The notes: generated by a model from the sequence alone, not told the origin. A stretch of DNA of 64,000 nucleotides from Daphnia carinata (GCF_022539665.2 NC_081337.1:10330679-10394678); one strand, 5' to 3'. Shown: positions 1-13,309, numbered from the stretch's first letter. Program-made: numbers and translations.

Positions 1-3000
1 AAATAATGGCCTCAATGAATATTACTTTTTCCATTTCTTAGGTCCTATCTCAAAACTACTAGTCTCACATCAAAACGATGCCAATTTTCGTGATCCTCGT
101 TCAATTTTGTGTAGTAATCAAGTGTTTTTAGCCAATATCTGGATTTGACCAAAAATCGCAAAAGTGGGAAGGCTATAGCCTTTGGTGTTTTTCAATTTTT
201 GAGAATTTGGGACACGTCTCAGAATTGAAGGAAATTAAGCCTTTTTGCTCGAAATTCAACGAGGAGTTCAAATATTAAGTTAGATTTGGCGAAAGCAAAT
301 CAGTTATAAAGTTATAGCAAAAATAATGGCCTCAATGAATATTACTTTTTCCATTTCTTAGGTCCTATCTCAAAACTACTAGTCTCACATCAAAACGATG
401 CCAATTTTCGTGATCCTCGTTCAATTTTGTGTAGTAATCAAGTGTTTTTAGCCAATATCTGGATTTGACCAAAAATCGCAAAAGTGGGAAGGCTATAGCC
501 TTTGGTGTTTTTCAATTTTTGAGAATTTGGGACATGTGTCAGAATTGAATGAAATTAAGCCTTTTTGCTCGAAATTCAACGAGGAGTTCAAATATTAAAT
601 CAGATTTGGCGAAAGCAAATCGGTTATAAAGTTATAGCAAAAATAATGGCCTCAATAAATATTACTTTTTCCATTTCTTAGGTCCTATCTCAAAACTACT
701 AGTCTCACATCAAAACGATGCCAATTTTCGTGATCCTCGTTCAATTTTGTGTAGTAATCAAGTGTTTTTAGCCAATATCTGGATTTGACCAAAAATCGCA
801 AAAGTGGGAAGGCTATAGCCTTTGGTGTTTTTCAATTTTTGAGAATTTGGGACACGTCTCAGAATTGAAGGAAATTAAGCCTTTTTGCTCGAAATTCAAC
901 GAGGAGTTCAAATATTAAGTTAGATTTGGCGAAAGCAAATCAGTTATAAAGTTATAGCAAAAATAATGGCCTCAATGAATATTACTTTTTCCATTTCTTA
1001 GGTCCTATCTCAAAACTACTAGTCTCACATCAAAACGATGCCAATTTTCGTGATCCTCGTTCAATTTTGTGTAGTAATCAAGTGTTTTTAGCCAATATCT
1101 GGATTTGACCAAAAATCGCAAAAGTGGGAAGGCTATAGCCTTTGGTGTTTTTCAATTTTTGAGAATTTGGGACACGTCTCAGAATTGAATGAAATTAAGC
1201 CTTTTTGCTCGAAATTCAACGAGGAGTTCAAATATTAAGTTAGATTTGGCGAAAGCAAATCGGTTATAAAGTTATAGCAAAAATAATGGCCTCAATGAAT
1301 ATTACTTTTTCCATTTCTTAGGTCCTATCTCAAAACTACTAGTCTCACATCAAAACGATGCCAATTTTCGTGATCCTCGTTCAATTTTGTGTAGTAATCA
1401 AGTGTTTTTAGCCAATATCTGGATTTGACCAAAAATCGCAAAAGTGGGAAGGCTATAGCCTTTGGTGTTTTTCAATTTTTGAGAATTTGGGACATGTGTC
1501 AGAATTGAATGAAATTAAGCCTTTTTGCTCGAAATTCAACGAGGAGTTCAAATATTAAGTCAGATTTGGCGAAAGCAAATCGGTTATAAAGTTATAGCAA
1601 AAATAATGGCCTCAATGAATATTACTTTTTCCATTTCTTAGGTCCTATCTCAAAACTACTAGTCTCACATCAAAACGATGCCAATTTTCGTGATCCTCGT
1701 TCAATTTTGTGTAGTAATCAAGTGTTTTTAGCCAATATCTGGATTTGACCAAAAATCGCAAAAGTGGGCAGGCTAGCCTTTGGTATTTTTCAATTTTTGA
1801 GAATTTGGGACACGTCTCAGAATTGAAGGAAATTAAGCCTTTTTGCTCGAAATTCAACGAGGAGTTCAAATATTAAGTTAGATTTGGCGAAAGCAAATCA
1901 GTTATAAAGTTATAGCAAAAATAATGGCCTCAATGAATATTACTTTTTCCATTTCTTAGGTCCTATCTCAAAACTACTAGTCTCACATCAAAACGATGCC
2001 AATTTTCGTGATCCTCGTTCAATTTTGTGTAGTAATCAAGTGTTTTTAGCCAATATCTGGATTTGACCAAAAATCGCAAAAGTGGGAAGGCTATAGCCTT
2101 TGGTGTTTTTCAATTTTTGAGAATTTGGGACACGTCTCAGAATTGAATGAAATTAAGCCTTTTTGCTCGAAATTCAACGAGGAGTTCAAATATTAAGTTA
2201 GATTTGGCGAAAGCAAATCGGTTATAAAGTTATAGCAAAAATAATGGCCTCAATGAATATTACTTTTTCCATTTCTTAGGTCCTATCTCAAAACTACTAG
2301 TCTCACATCAAAACGATGCCAATTTTCGTGATCCTCGTTCAATTTTGTGTAGTAATCAAGTGTTTTTAGCCAATATCTGGATTTGACCAAAAATCGCAAA
2401 AGTGGGAAGGCTATAGCCTTTGGTGTTTTTCAATTTTTGAGAATTTGGGACATGTGTCAGAATTGAATGAAATTAAGCCTTTTTGCTCGAAATTCAACGA
2501 GGAGTTCAAATATTAAATCAGATTTGGCGAAAGCAAATCGGTTATAAAGTTATAGCAAAAATAATGGCCTCAATGAATATTACTTTTTCCATTTCTTAGG
2601 TCCTATCTCAAAACTACTAGTCTCACATCAAAACGATGCCAATTTTCGTGATCCTCGTTCAATTTTGTGTAGTAATCAAGTGTTTTTAGCCAATATCTGG
2701 ATTTGACCAAAAATCGCAAAAGTGGGAAGGCTATAGCCTTTGGTGTTTTTCAATTTTTGAGAATTTGGGACACGTCTCAGAATTGAAGGAAATTAAGCCT
2801 TTTTGCTCGAAATTCAACGAGGAGTTCAAATATTAAGTTAGATTTGGCGAAAGCAAATCAGTTATAAAGTTATAGCAAAAATAATGGCCTCAATGAATAT
2901 TACTTTTTCCATTTCTTAGGTCCTATCTCAAAACTACTAGTCTCACATCAAAACGATGCCAATTTTCGTGATCCTCGTTCAATTTTGTGTAGTAATCAAG

Positions 3001-5680
3001 TGTTTTTAGCCAATATCTGGATTTGACCAAAAATCGCAAAAGTGGGAAGGCTATAGCCTTTGGTGTTTTTCAATTTTTGAGAATTTGGGACACGTCTCAG
3101 AATTGAATGAAATTAAGCCTTTTTGCTCGAAATTCAACGAGGAGTTCAAATATTAAGTTAGATTTGGCGAAAGCAAATCAGTTATAAAGTTATAGCAAAA
3201 ATAATGGCCTCAATGAATATTACTTTTTCCATTTCTTAGGTCCTATCTCAAAACTACTAGTCTCACATCAAAACGATGCCAATTTTCGTGATCCTCGTTC
3301 AATTTTGTGTAGTAATCAAGTGTTTTTAGCCAATATCTGGATTTGACCAAAAATCGCAAAAGTGGGAAGGCTATAGCCTTTGGTGTTTTTCAATTTTTGA
3401 GAATTTGGGACATGTGTCAGAATTGAATGAAATTAAGCCTTTTTGCTCGAAATTCAACGAGGAGTTCAAATATTAAGTCAGATTTGGCGAAAGCAAATCG
3501 GTTATAAAGTTATAGCAAAAATAATGGCCTCAATGAATATTACTTTTTCCATTTCTTAGGTCCTATCTCAAAACTACTAGTCTCACATCAAAACGATGCC
3601 AATTTTCGTGATCCTCGTTCAATTTTGTGTAGTAATCAAGTGTTTTTAGCCAATATCTGGATTTGACCAAAAATCGCAAAAGTGGGAAGGCTATAGCCTT
3701 TGGTGTTTTTCAATTTTTGAGAATTTGGGACACGTCTCAGAATTGAAGGAAATTAAGCCTTTTTGCTCGAAATTCAACGAGGAGTTCAAATATTAAGTTA
3801 GATTTGGCGAAAGCAAATCAGTTATAAAGTTATAGCAAAAATAATGGCCTCAATGAATATTACTTTTTCCATTTCTTAGGTCCTATCTCAAAACTACTAG
3901 TCTCACATCAAAACGATGCCAATTTTCGTGATCCTCGTTCAATTTTGTGTAGTAATCAAGTGTTTTTAGCCAATATCTGGATTTGACCAAAAATCGCAAA
4001 AGTGGGAAGGCTATAGCCTTTGGTGTTTTTCAATTTTTGAGAATTTGGGACATGTGTCAGAATTGAATGAAATTAAGCCTTTTTGCTCGAAATTCAACGA
4101 GGAGTTCAAATATTAAATCAGATTTGGCGAAAGCAAATCGGTTATAAAGTTATAGCAAAAATAATGGCCTCAATAAATATTACTTTTTCCATTTCTTAGG
4201 TCCTATCTCAAAACTACTAGTCTCACATCAAAACGATGCCAATTTTCGTGATCCTCGTTCAATTTTGTGTAGTAATCAAGTGTTTTTAGCCAATATCTGG
4301 ATTTGACCAAAAATCGCAAAAGTGGGAAGGCTATAGCCTTTGGTGTTTTTCAATTTTTGAGAATTTGGGACACGTCTCAGAATTGAAGGAAATTAAGCCT
4401 TTTTGCTCGAAATTCAACGAGGAGTTCAAATATTAAGTTAGATTTGGCGAAAGCAAATCAGTTATAAAGTTATAGCAAAAATAATGGCCTCAATGAATAT
4501 TACTTTTTCCATTTCTTAGGTCCTATCTCAAAACTACTAGTCTCACATCAAAACGATGCCAATTTTCGTGATCCTCGTTCAATTTTGTGTAGTAATCAAG
4601 TGTTTTTAGCCAATATCTGGATTTGACCAAAAATCGCAAAAGTGGGAAGGCTATAGCCTTTGGTGTTTTTCAATTTTTGAGAATTTGGGACACGTCTCAG
4701 AATTGAATGAAATTAAGCCTTTTTGCTCGAAATTCAACGAGGAGTTCAAATATTAAGTTAGATTTGGCGAAAGCAAATCGGTTATAAAGTTATAGCAAAA
4801 ATAATGGCCTCAATGAATATTACTTTTTCCATTTCTTAGGTCCTATCTCAAAACTACTAGTCTCACATCAAAACGATGCCAATTTTCGTGATCCTCGTTC
4901 AATTTTGTGTAGTAATCAAGTGTTTTTAGCCAATATCTGGATTTGACCAAAAATCGCAAAAGTGGGAAGGCTATAGCCTTTGGTGTTTTTCAATTTTTGA
5001 GAATTTGGGACATGTGTCAGAATTGAATGAAATTAAGCCTTTTTGCTCGAAATTCAACGAGGAGTTCAAATATTAAGTTAGATTTGGCGAAAGCAAATCG
5101 GTTATAAAGTTATAGCAAAAATAATGGCTTCAATGAATATTACTTTTTCCATTTCTTAGGTCCTATCTCAAAACTACTAGTCTCACATCAAAACGATGCC
5201 AATTTTCGTGATCCTCGTTCAATTTTGTGTAGTAATCAAGTGTTTTTAGCCAATATCTGGATTTGACCAAAAATCGCAAAAGTGGGAAGGCTATAGCCTT
5301 TGGTGTTTTTCAATTTTTGAGAATTTGGGACATGTGTCAGAATTGAATGAAATTAAGCCTTTTTGATCGAAGTTCAACGAGTAGTTCAAATGTTAAGTCA
5401 GATTTGGCGAAAGCCAATCGGTTATAAAGTTATAGCAAAAATAATGGCCTCAATGAATATGACTTTTTCCATTTCTAAAGTCCTATCTCAAAACTACTAG
5501 TCTCACATCAAAACGATGCAGATTTTCGTGATCCTCTTTTAATTTTGAGTAGGAATCAAATGTTTTTAGCCAATATCCGGATTTGGCCAAAAATCGCAAA
5601 AGTGGGAAGGCTATAGCCTTTGGTGTTTTTCAATTTTTGAAAATTTGGTACATGCCTCAGAATTGTATAAAATTGAGCTA
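1..5680. repeat. 320-bp tandem satellite array with higher-order structure
   Basis: About 17.7 head-to-tail copies of an AT-rich 320-bp monomer. In my phasing the units start at 1, 321, 641, 961, 1281, 1601, 1919, then every 320 bp to 5439. One unit (1601-1918) is 318 bp because it lost two bases in the 'ggctatagcc' segment. Internal units differ at only a few fixed positions and define three monomer types: A (cacgtctc, gaagga, aagttag, cagttat), B (cacgtctc, gaatga, aagttag) and C (catgtgtc, gaatga, aaatcag or aagtcag, cggttat). The unit at 5119 has several private changes and the one at 5439 is clearly diverged and truncated, as expected at an array edge. The array is cut by the window start, so its true length is unknown. 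No open reading frame in it looks coding. Confidence 0.97.
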
Positions 5681-6210
5681 TTGTTTTTCTCGTCAAAGCA
5701 GCTAATTTTGAAATACGTTGAATATTGCGCAGTATCACTGCTGCGCTATACCGTACTGGCGCACCGGCATTATATCGTTTTTATGGAAAAGTCGGGCTTA
5801 TTTTTCAGGTCGGGCTTATTTTCAAACCCAATAATTTGCGGAAAAAGTAAACCACTTGGATTTGTACAATAATTTAAACTTTTACACTCGAAATTTAACG
5901 ATGATTTCAGAAATGTAAGTCGTTTTCTCGTCAAAGCAGCTGATTTTTAAATACATTCAATGTTTACTGTAGCACGGCTGCGCTGTACCGTAGTAGCACT
6001 CCAGCATCCGTACCGTTTTTTCGTTTATTTTATAAATTTTTTATCTTATGAAGAGTAGACAGTAAATTTTCGATGCTAAAGCATATATTTTCATTGTGAA
6101 ATCGAAAGTTTTGGAAAAAAAAATTTATGGATTTATTTATTAAGGTTAGGCTATTTTGTCAGGCTCAATTTCAAGCCTAATAATTTACGAAAAAAAGTAA
6201 ACCACACAAC
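5681..6210. repeat. Degenerate satellite-related repeats beyond the array edge
   Basis: Two diverged copies of a second unit follow the array. A segment beginning 'cgtcaaagcagct' and running through a 'ctgcgct...accgta' core occurs at about 5691 and again at 5929. A segment ending 'gtaaaccac' occurs at 5847 and 6197. The stretch near 5886-5922 (ctcgaaatttaacgatgattt) resembles the satellite monomer segment 'ctcgaaattcaacgaggagtt'. I infer an older, decayed array or a mixed satellite boundary. Spacing between copies differs (238 versus 350 bp) because of an AT-rich insertion near 6015-6125. Confidence 0.7.
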
Positions 6211-7188
6211 ACAGTCATCACACCAGCGCCACCTTAGTGTCCGCGGAGTAATAGCACTTCCTGACACTAGATCCCCGTGGATTGCACGGAGCAATGGATT
6301 TTACCTTTAGAATTACAGAATACTTAACATAGTATGACAATTCATTTTACATCCTCCTGATAAAGTCATTGGCATAATACTCTTCTTTAACCATTACGTA
6401 TTTCTCCTAAAAATCTTTACTTCGTTTATTTCTGAAATTTCTGAACGCAATGACGAGCTCACTATTTATTGGGGAAAAAATGAATATTGTGACACGTCTT
6501 CTTAGAACAGGACCTGTGACGGTTCTCCAAAAGTCCGCAACGAACGCCACGAGTGGCATAGCTCATATTTGTACTTATTCCCTCCCCCCGCCTGATACGT
6601 ATTATATGTTTCACAACTGCATTGTACAGTCTCCTCAGCGAAAATGTTTTATTATTCCCATACCGCACGAGCTTGTACTATAATCACAATTATTTCGATT
6701 TAGCACCTTCTTCCCATTCTATCCCTAGGCATCTTCTACCTTTCTATATACAACCACGATTATCATGTCCACTCCTACTCGATCCACCAAATTCACCTCG
6801 GAACCCTATTAGTGCAAATTAACATCGAAATATTTATGTATTATACGTGCGGCTTTTAGCGAACTAGCAAACCCCAAGAATTTTTGTTTGTTTTCCATAA
6901 ACAAAAGTTAATATAAATAATTTAGCTTAGTCCTTCTTAACCCGATTCAAGCTGAACTTAGTTGGTATAACGAAACGACTACGAAATAAATGATTTTCTT
7001 GAAAAACAGAATTGTGTCATATTTTCACTCACTGTCATGTAAAAAAAAGTTGTACTTAAACAAAAAAAAAAACCTTTTGGCAATCTCCCAAGATTTCAGT
7101 TGATAACCTGGGTTTGGGCAAAGCGAACCGTTGTTCCGGTCATAAAATTCATCGTGCGTCGTTTTCTCTCCCATAATTCTTTCTAGAA

Positions 7189-7302
7189 GGCGGATGGCAC
7201 ACGAACTTTACACCCCATGGCATGGAAGAGAACAAGGTGATCACAGGAAAGGCCCTACCACTTCCGGGCCATTGGAAAATTATTGTTGTTACCTGAAGGA
7301 TA
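7189..7302 (+). other. Orphan coding-like fragment, unidentified
   Basis: After a plausible acceptor (ttctttctag, ending at 7186) the plus strand reads about 37 codons beginning GGWHTNFTPHGM and including GKALPLPGHWK before a TGA. The residue mix is balanced and not low-complexity, unlike other frames nearby, so it may be an exon or a pseudogene scrap. The opposite strand is also open, after a good acceptor at about 7295-7294 (TTATCCTTCAG). I recognise no family and see no partner exon. Treat as a candidate only. Confidence 0.15.
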
Positions 7303-8332
7303 AAGAAAGGTGAAAAAGTTGTTTCGACGAACTCGAATTGGAGCAACTGGTACGAAATTATATATACTTCGTTCGTAACGCTTTTTTGTTTTCCTTTTAT
7401 TTAGCACCAATGGCGCCCCCGATCTTTTCCGGCCTTTGGAAGTTTCTTTTCACAAGGCCTGCAATAGAAAGCCAACAAAAACCAGACATCAATTTGAATT
7501 TAGATCTTTATCATCAATCCACAAATCAAACAAAAAATGGCATTACTATTTAATCAAGAGAAGCCAATATGCACGCAATGATCGACAATGACAGGTGTTT
7601 CAAATTCTACATCTTAGAAGTAAGAGAATAAGTGTAGAATACTTCTTTGTCCTGGATTTTTGCTTGACTTCTTGCTGCTGATATAAATATATATATATGT
7701 ATATATTTACGTCGCATTTAGGGCTGGGCTATTTATATACGATAGACGTTCCTATTTTAAGGAGGCAACAGGCTCATCAACACAGCTAAGACTAGCGACT
7801 TGCAAAGAAAAAATGCTGGAACGCAGTGGATTCCCTGTGTTCACAAATTTGATGCTTACTCTTTTTTTGGCTTAGTAATCCATCTTAATGCTTAGCACGA
7901 ATCCAATGTGTTAAAGCAATACATCTCCCAGTGGGAAACAATGAAATTCTTGTAAAACACAAAGCAGACAGTCTGCCACTCACATAGAAAACAGTTGCAG
8001 CACTAAACGATGAAAAAAAAAAAAAAAAAAATAAGCAACTACGTTTTAGGAGACATGCTGCAAAGGACATTGGTTTGTAATGACAGGATGTTTGCAACGA
8101 CAATATCATCGTACGAACCGGTGGTTGCCATTGTTGAAAAGTCGGACGCACCAATTTCAGAGCAATCAAAGATGTTTTGATTTTGTAGCTCTACACGATT
8201 TTAGTAAATGCAGTCAGTTTGGAAATTAACTGAATAAAGCTGATACATCCACAAAAATCAAGCAAAAAATGCGACAAATTTTATTGTGCCTCCTGTTGGC
8301 AAAATGTCGTAAATGTAGACATTACTTTTCGT

Positions 8333-8346
8333 CCACTAGATGGCAG
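8333..8346 (+). promoter_or_regulatory. CTCF-type insulator motif
   Basis: CCACTAGATGGCAG fits the conserved CTCF core (CCASYAGRKGGCRS) at every position. CTCF is present in many arthropods and often marks insulators. The site lies about 2.6 kb from the satellite edge and about 9.6 kb from the 3' end of sprouty, a sensible place for a boundary. The match is seen directly; binding is inference. Confidence 0.4.
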
Positions 8347-11300
8347 TAGAAGAAATAAGTCAACGGTGTGGAAAGCAAAATTCTGTCTTTTTATTCTAAT
8401 GCCCCCAAATGCCAGCTGCTAACAAACTTATATAATAATGCTGGACATCGCGAATTGCATCGCTCAGATAATGATTGGCTGTTCTAAATATTATAACCAA
8501 TCCGAATTCTTTCATTCTGCTCATGGAAGGAAAACAGCAGACGACTCATTCTTACGACCGTGGTGCCAAAACTATATTTGAAACACGAAAAAAGGATGTA
8601 CTTGTTGCCCTGCATTTTGCGAGATTAAAAGGTTAACCAGCTGAATCAGCAGCTTAACAATAAACGACACAGTAATCACATTTTGGCGCCCGTCTCGCAT
8701 ACCGACAAAATAATCAAAGGCAAGCGCGGCAAATTTGGAAGACTATAAAAATGTGTGATAATTTTTGCCTTCGATAACGCAAATCCCTCCGACTGCGTTT
8801 ACAGTCAACTTTTAATGCAATACTCTTCAAAGTTTTCAATCGCGAGCGCAATTATTCTAAAGAGACTTAAAAAAATACGTCAACAGGACATAAATAAACG
8901 GTTTAATTACTACGAAATAATTACAATAGCAATGAATGGTGACCTCCCTTTTAATCTTGTGCGATTTTACGTATCGATTGTTACGCAGCGACGTCGGACA
9001 GACGCCACTCGGATATTCATTTCCTGGTGTGACAACGCAAAAAAAAAAAAAAAAAAACTTAAAAGCTTAAAAAAAAAAGGGGGGGAAGGGGGAAGGAGGG
9101 GAGTCAGGAAAGATTTGTTTACACATCACAAAACGTTGGTATATCAAAGAAAATAGATGGCGACCGTGTGCCTTTTTTTCTGAAAAGGTTTTGGTCAAGA
9201 TTTTGTGTAGAAAGAGGTGACGTATATGTAAAAGCTGGAGGCTATACACACTGACGGCGCCGTTTCGACCCAGGCTAGCACTCCTCTTTTTCCTTTTTTT
9301 TTTTTTTTTTTTTTTTCTTCTTCTTCGTTCACTGCGACCAGCTCAACTGAATCCGCTGTTGGAATATTTATTTATTTAAACGAGAAGAAAAAAATAACAT
9401 GGAAGAACAGTGTAAAGAACGAACAGAGAGAAAGAGAGAGAGAGAGAAAAAGAAAACTGCTGTGATGTGTGTGTGTGTGTGTGTGTGTCTGAGTGCACCT
9501 CCCCTCAAGGCAAACGGGCAGGTCTCTTCCCTATTTTTCTTCTCCTTTTTTTTTTTTCCTTCTGGTGTATGTTGTTAGGTCTGCTGTATGTCGTCGTTCC
9601 TCCAACTCCAAAAGGCTGAACATCCCCCCCCCCTTTTGCTTCAACCAGCATCCAAAAAAAAAAAATCTTTTCTTCTTTTTCCCCTGGTACGAAGTTTTTC
9701 CACTGATATTACTGTGGTCAGGAATGACCAACGCGATTGACATGTGTTGATTAGAATCCCCTCTAAAAAAAAAACAACCCAAAAATGCTGTCTTTATACA
9801 GAGTTGGGCATCGATAGAAAGAGACACACACACACACACACACACAAAACATTTATTTTTTTCTTCAGGTTGGTTCTCCAGCAGAAAAAGAGAGGCGTCA
9901 CTATAGTCCAGTGACTGGTAAGATGCAGCCCGAAGCAGATAGATTTTCATGGTTCAGACCGAACAACCATCCGACCAGCCCCAACAGCAAAAGAATCCTC
10001 AAGCAGCACCCACCCTGATAGCCATCGGCGTAGTGTTGCGGTTGCGTTCTAATTCCTCTCTCCTTTTTTTTTTCGTTTGCGTTGCTATTGGTATCGTAGG
10101 TTTTTTTTTTTAAAGGCAAGTTAGCCTTTAAGGTTTGAATGTCCCGTCTTTCTTTTTTTTTTTTTTCTGTGTTTACATCAACATTAGATTTTTTTCTTCT
10201 TTCTTGTATACACCGAAGTTGAGAGAGAACGAAAAAAAAAGGGCTGACACTGAACGACACACACGCACAAAATGGCCGGTTTACTCTTATGAATAGGCCC
10301 GTGTCTGGCTTTTTTTTTAGTGCCATACAACTTGAACTCCGAGGTCATTTTGATATATATATATATATATACTCTTAGACACATTTATAACCCGACGATC
10401 TATAAGGACCGAGTTAAACATATGCTTTTTAAAAAAAAAAATGGAAAACAAAGCTTAAGTACGTACTTTCTTTAAAAAATGAAATTGTTAGATGCAAATG
10501 AAGGAGAAACTTCAAAAAAAAAAACAGCGAAAAAGAAATCATTTGAATAATTTAAAAAAAAAAGAAACCAAAAAAAATTGGAATAGGTATAGTAATACAG
10601 CTAGGCGTATCAATGGAAAGAGGAGTGCCTGGCTATAAGCAATTGCTCAGAGCAATAAGGGGCAACAGGAGGAGGAAGGGGGGGCAAATGGTGAGGTTGG
10701 TTGGCGAGCAATCTGTGTGTATTAGACGAGATAGCCCCCCGACTACTTGTGTTACGCACTCAAGAGCCGAGAACGTTTTGCGGCTCGACGGGTGTTGGAT
10801 CATCGATTAAGATGGATGGAATCGTGGGTATGGAAAAACTGTTTTGACGTGCGTCACCCGATTGACTACACACACCTCACTTGCTTCGTGAATTTTATTT
10901 TATTTTTTTTTTTTATTTTTACCTTGATTTCTCGTTTCGCTTCCAAGTTGGGAACGGCAAGTTTTTGTCTTGGCCACGTCTCCACCAACGGGAAAAACAA
11001 AAATTCAAACCACTTTTTTTTTTTGTTTTTTTTTTTTTGTTTTTGGATAGAAAGAAACCAAACTCTCTTGTTTGTTCCTTCAGGGGTCGTGATTGCTACT
11101 GTGTGCGCACCAAAGCGCTTTAAAGCTCCATCCCTTGTTGGTCAAGTCTTTTGTATGCGCGTGTGTGTATTCGTCTGAAAAAAAAAAAAGTTAGGAGACA
11201 CACACACACGCACACGCAGACATTTAAAAGAAAACAAAAAAAAATAACGTAGAAAATAAAAGAAAAACATTTTTTTTTCCCATTCAGGTATAGAAAGAAA

Positions 11301-12851
11301 TAGTTTGGGGCACATATCAAGGTAAAAAAAAAACCATACACAGGTGCGATAAAAAGGGGATTTAAAAAAAAAAAAGAGGGCACCATCTGTCGCTCTTTTG
11401 ACGAGTGAGAACAAAAAGATTGCAATATAGGGGTTTTTCTTTTTATTTATTTTGTCAAACAATTGACACTAGCTAGCAACGACATTTCTTATTGTTGCAG
11501 TTTTATTTATTTATTTTTTTTTTGCCTGGAACCGGAGGAATTGTTATGAAGAAAAAAAAAATCGGCAAAAGGCTAGAGGGGGTGAAAGAGCAAAGTTTGA
11601 TATGATTGTGTCTTGTAAAAAAAAAAACAAGAGAAAAAAAGAATGGGAAAGCGTCTAGTGCAGTAAAGTGTAGTATGGCGAACATAGTATATTTGTATAC
11701 ACAAGGACAGGTAGCCAAGAGCTGGCCAAATAAGGCACGGTCGTCTGCTGCAACTGGACACACAAAAAAGAAACGGTGAGGAAGGCGGTCAATTGCGTTC
11801 TCCCTCCGCTTTTGAAAAAAAAAAAAAAAAAAGTAGTAGAGGTGTTTGGCTGTGCTACACAGCGAAAGAGCTTTTTGGGAAAAACAGCTACAAAGAAGCT
11901 AAGGCCTTCCCAAAAAAGGGGGGGAGTTTTTCGAGCCAAAAGAGAGAGAGAGAGAGAGACACGAAAGCAAATGTTAAAGAAGAGACTATAATGATGAAGA
12001 ACAGAAGAGGAAGAAGAAAGCCAAATAGGATTGGGTGAAACGTTGCTGCTTGTCCATAAAGAAAAAGACGAAAGAAGAAGAAGAAAAAGTCGTTGGCCAG
12101 CCACTAGTCCCGCGCGTCAGCCAACACACACAAGACAAAAAAGGGCAACGGGATATAATCAAACCGGCCACCACCAGCAGCCGTAAGAGAAGGGCCAAAA
12201 AGACGAAAAGGCAATCGTTGTAATAAAAAGAAATAACAAGTCGGAGCCTCCCTTTTTTAGGGGCTTCTCTCTTTCTCTTTTGGTCAGCATTTTTTTTTTC
12301 TTTCTTTCTTAACAGCAACCTGTTGCCCTGTTGGCAGGCGGCCCTCTGACGCTTTCACGTTCGACTTCACGCACCAATTTTTTATTATTGTTTTGTTTTT
12401 TTCGTTGAAGACGATCCTTAATAAAAATATTTCTGACATTTTGTCTTATCAATTTTTTTTTTGCATACTAAATGATATTTTCAGAATTATGAAAAGCTGT
12501 TTTGATTTGAATTCATTTTTTTTTTTTTTTTCAATGCGAATATATATAGATTTTTGTATCACATGGTGGGGGAGTTGAAAACGAAGAGGAGGAGGCCAGT
12601 GACTCGGTGTACAATCATCAATGGATGAAGAGAAAAAAAAAAAAAAAAAAAGAGAGGAAGAGTTCAAGACCGGTTTTGCCACCTCAGGTAGAAAGAAACG
12701 AATGGAAAGAACAAACTAAGAAAAGAGAGAAAGAAAAGGAGAATCAAAAGAGAGAGAGAGAGATTAAACAGAAAGAAGAAAAATAAAAACCCTGGCCCAC
12801 AAAAACGAGTCAGTTGGAGGGGTGAACGGCTAAAATGCAGTCAGAGCTAAC

Positions 12852-12890
12852 GAATGTTGTGTATGCAAAGCGCGTGAGCACACAACATTC
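12852..12890. repeat. 11-bp perfect inverted repeat
   Basis: GAATGTTGTGT (12852-12862) and its exact reverse complement ACACAACATTC (12880-12890) flank a 17-nt loop. The segment GTGTATGCA beginning in the left arm also has a complementary copy (TGCATACAC) about 60 bp downstream, so two alternative foldings are possible. No gene context explains it. Confidence 0.6.
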
Positions 12891-13278
12891 AAAGACAAAC
12901 GTTATAACGTACGCCTCTGTGCATACACGGCAGCGTTCAATGAACACTTGCCTATTATGCAAATCTACTCAGCTGTTGGCGTACGGGCTGAAACATTGTC
13001 GCCCGATTGAATGAAATCATTGAAAACGAGACACGCAAAAAATGCAGAATTTCAAACGTTATTGCAAACAGGCTAAATGTGAATTTCGTTTGTATTTTCG
13101 TTCTCAATAGATTACGCGTGCTGATAGCATAGTATGGTGGCACTGTATAAATGGCTGACTCTTATAGGTGACGGTGTCTGGCACGGTCACGAAGGAATGA
13201 CCTAGATGAAAGGCGGGTCGGGAATGGAGCGAAAAGAAAGCCCCCAAAAAGCCCAGGTTCATTGATTTCGACTACTTC

Positions 13279-13309
<31 letters not shown>

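Larger units (their letters stand above)
6211..9400. other. Intergenic, no supported gene
   Basis: Mostly AT-rich sequence between the satellite and the microsatellite-rich block. It holds a short TA run (about 7686-7706), A/T homopolymers at 8010-8030, 9040-9057 and 9293-9316, a CTCF-like motif at 8333 and a coding-looking fragment at 7189-7302, both listed separately. Open frames of 60-140 codons here are composed of low-complexity residues or lack splice partners, and I do not call them genes. Confidence 0.6.

Noticed and set aside
1-5680. Regular direct repeats that might look like a CRISPR array
   Set aside because: The repeat is 320 bp with no unique spacers between units, and the genome is eukaryotic; it is a satellite.
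8755-9156. 133-codon plus-strand frame
   Set aside because: The second half is translated from A and G runs, and the first half matches no family and has no supporting splice or promoter context.
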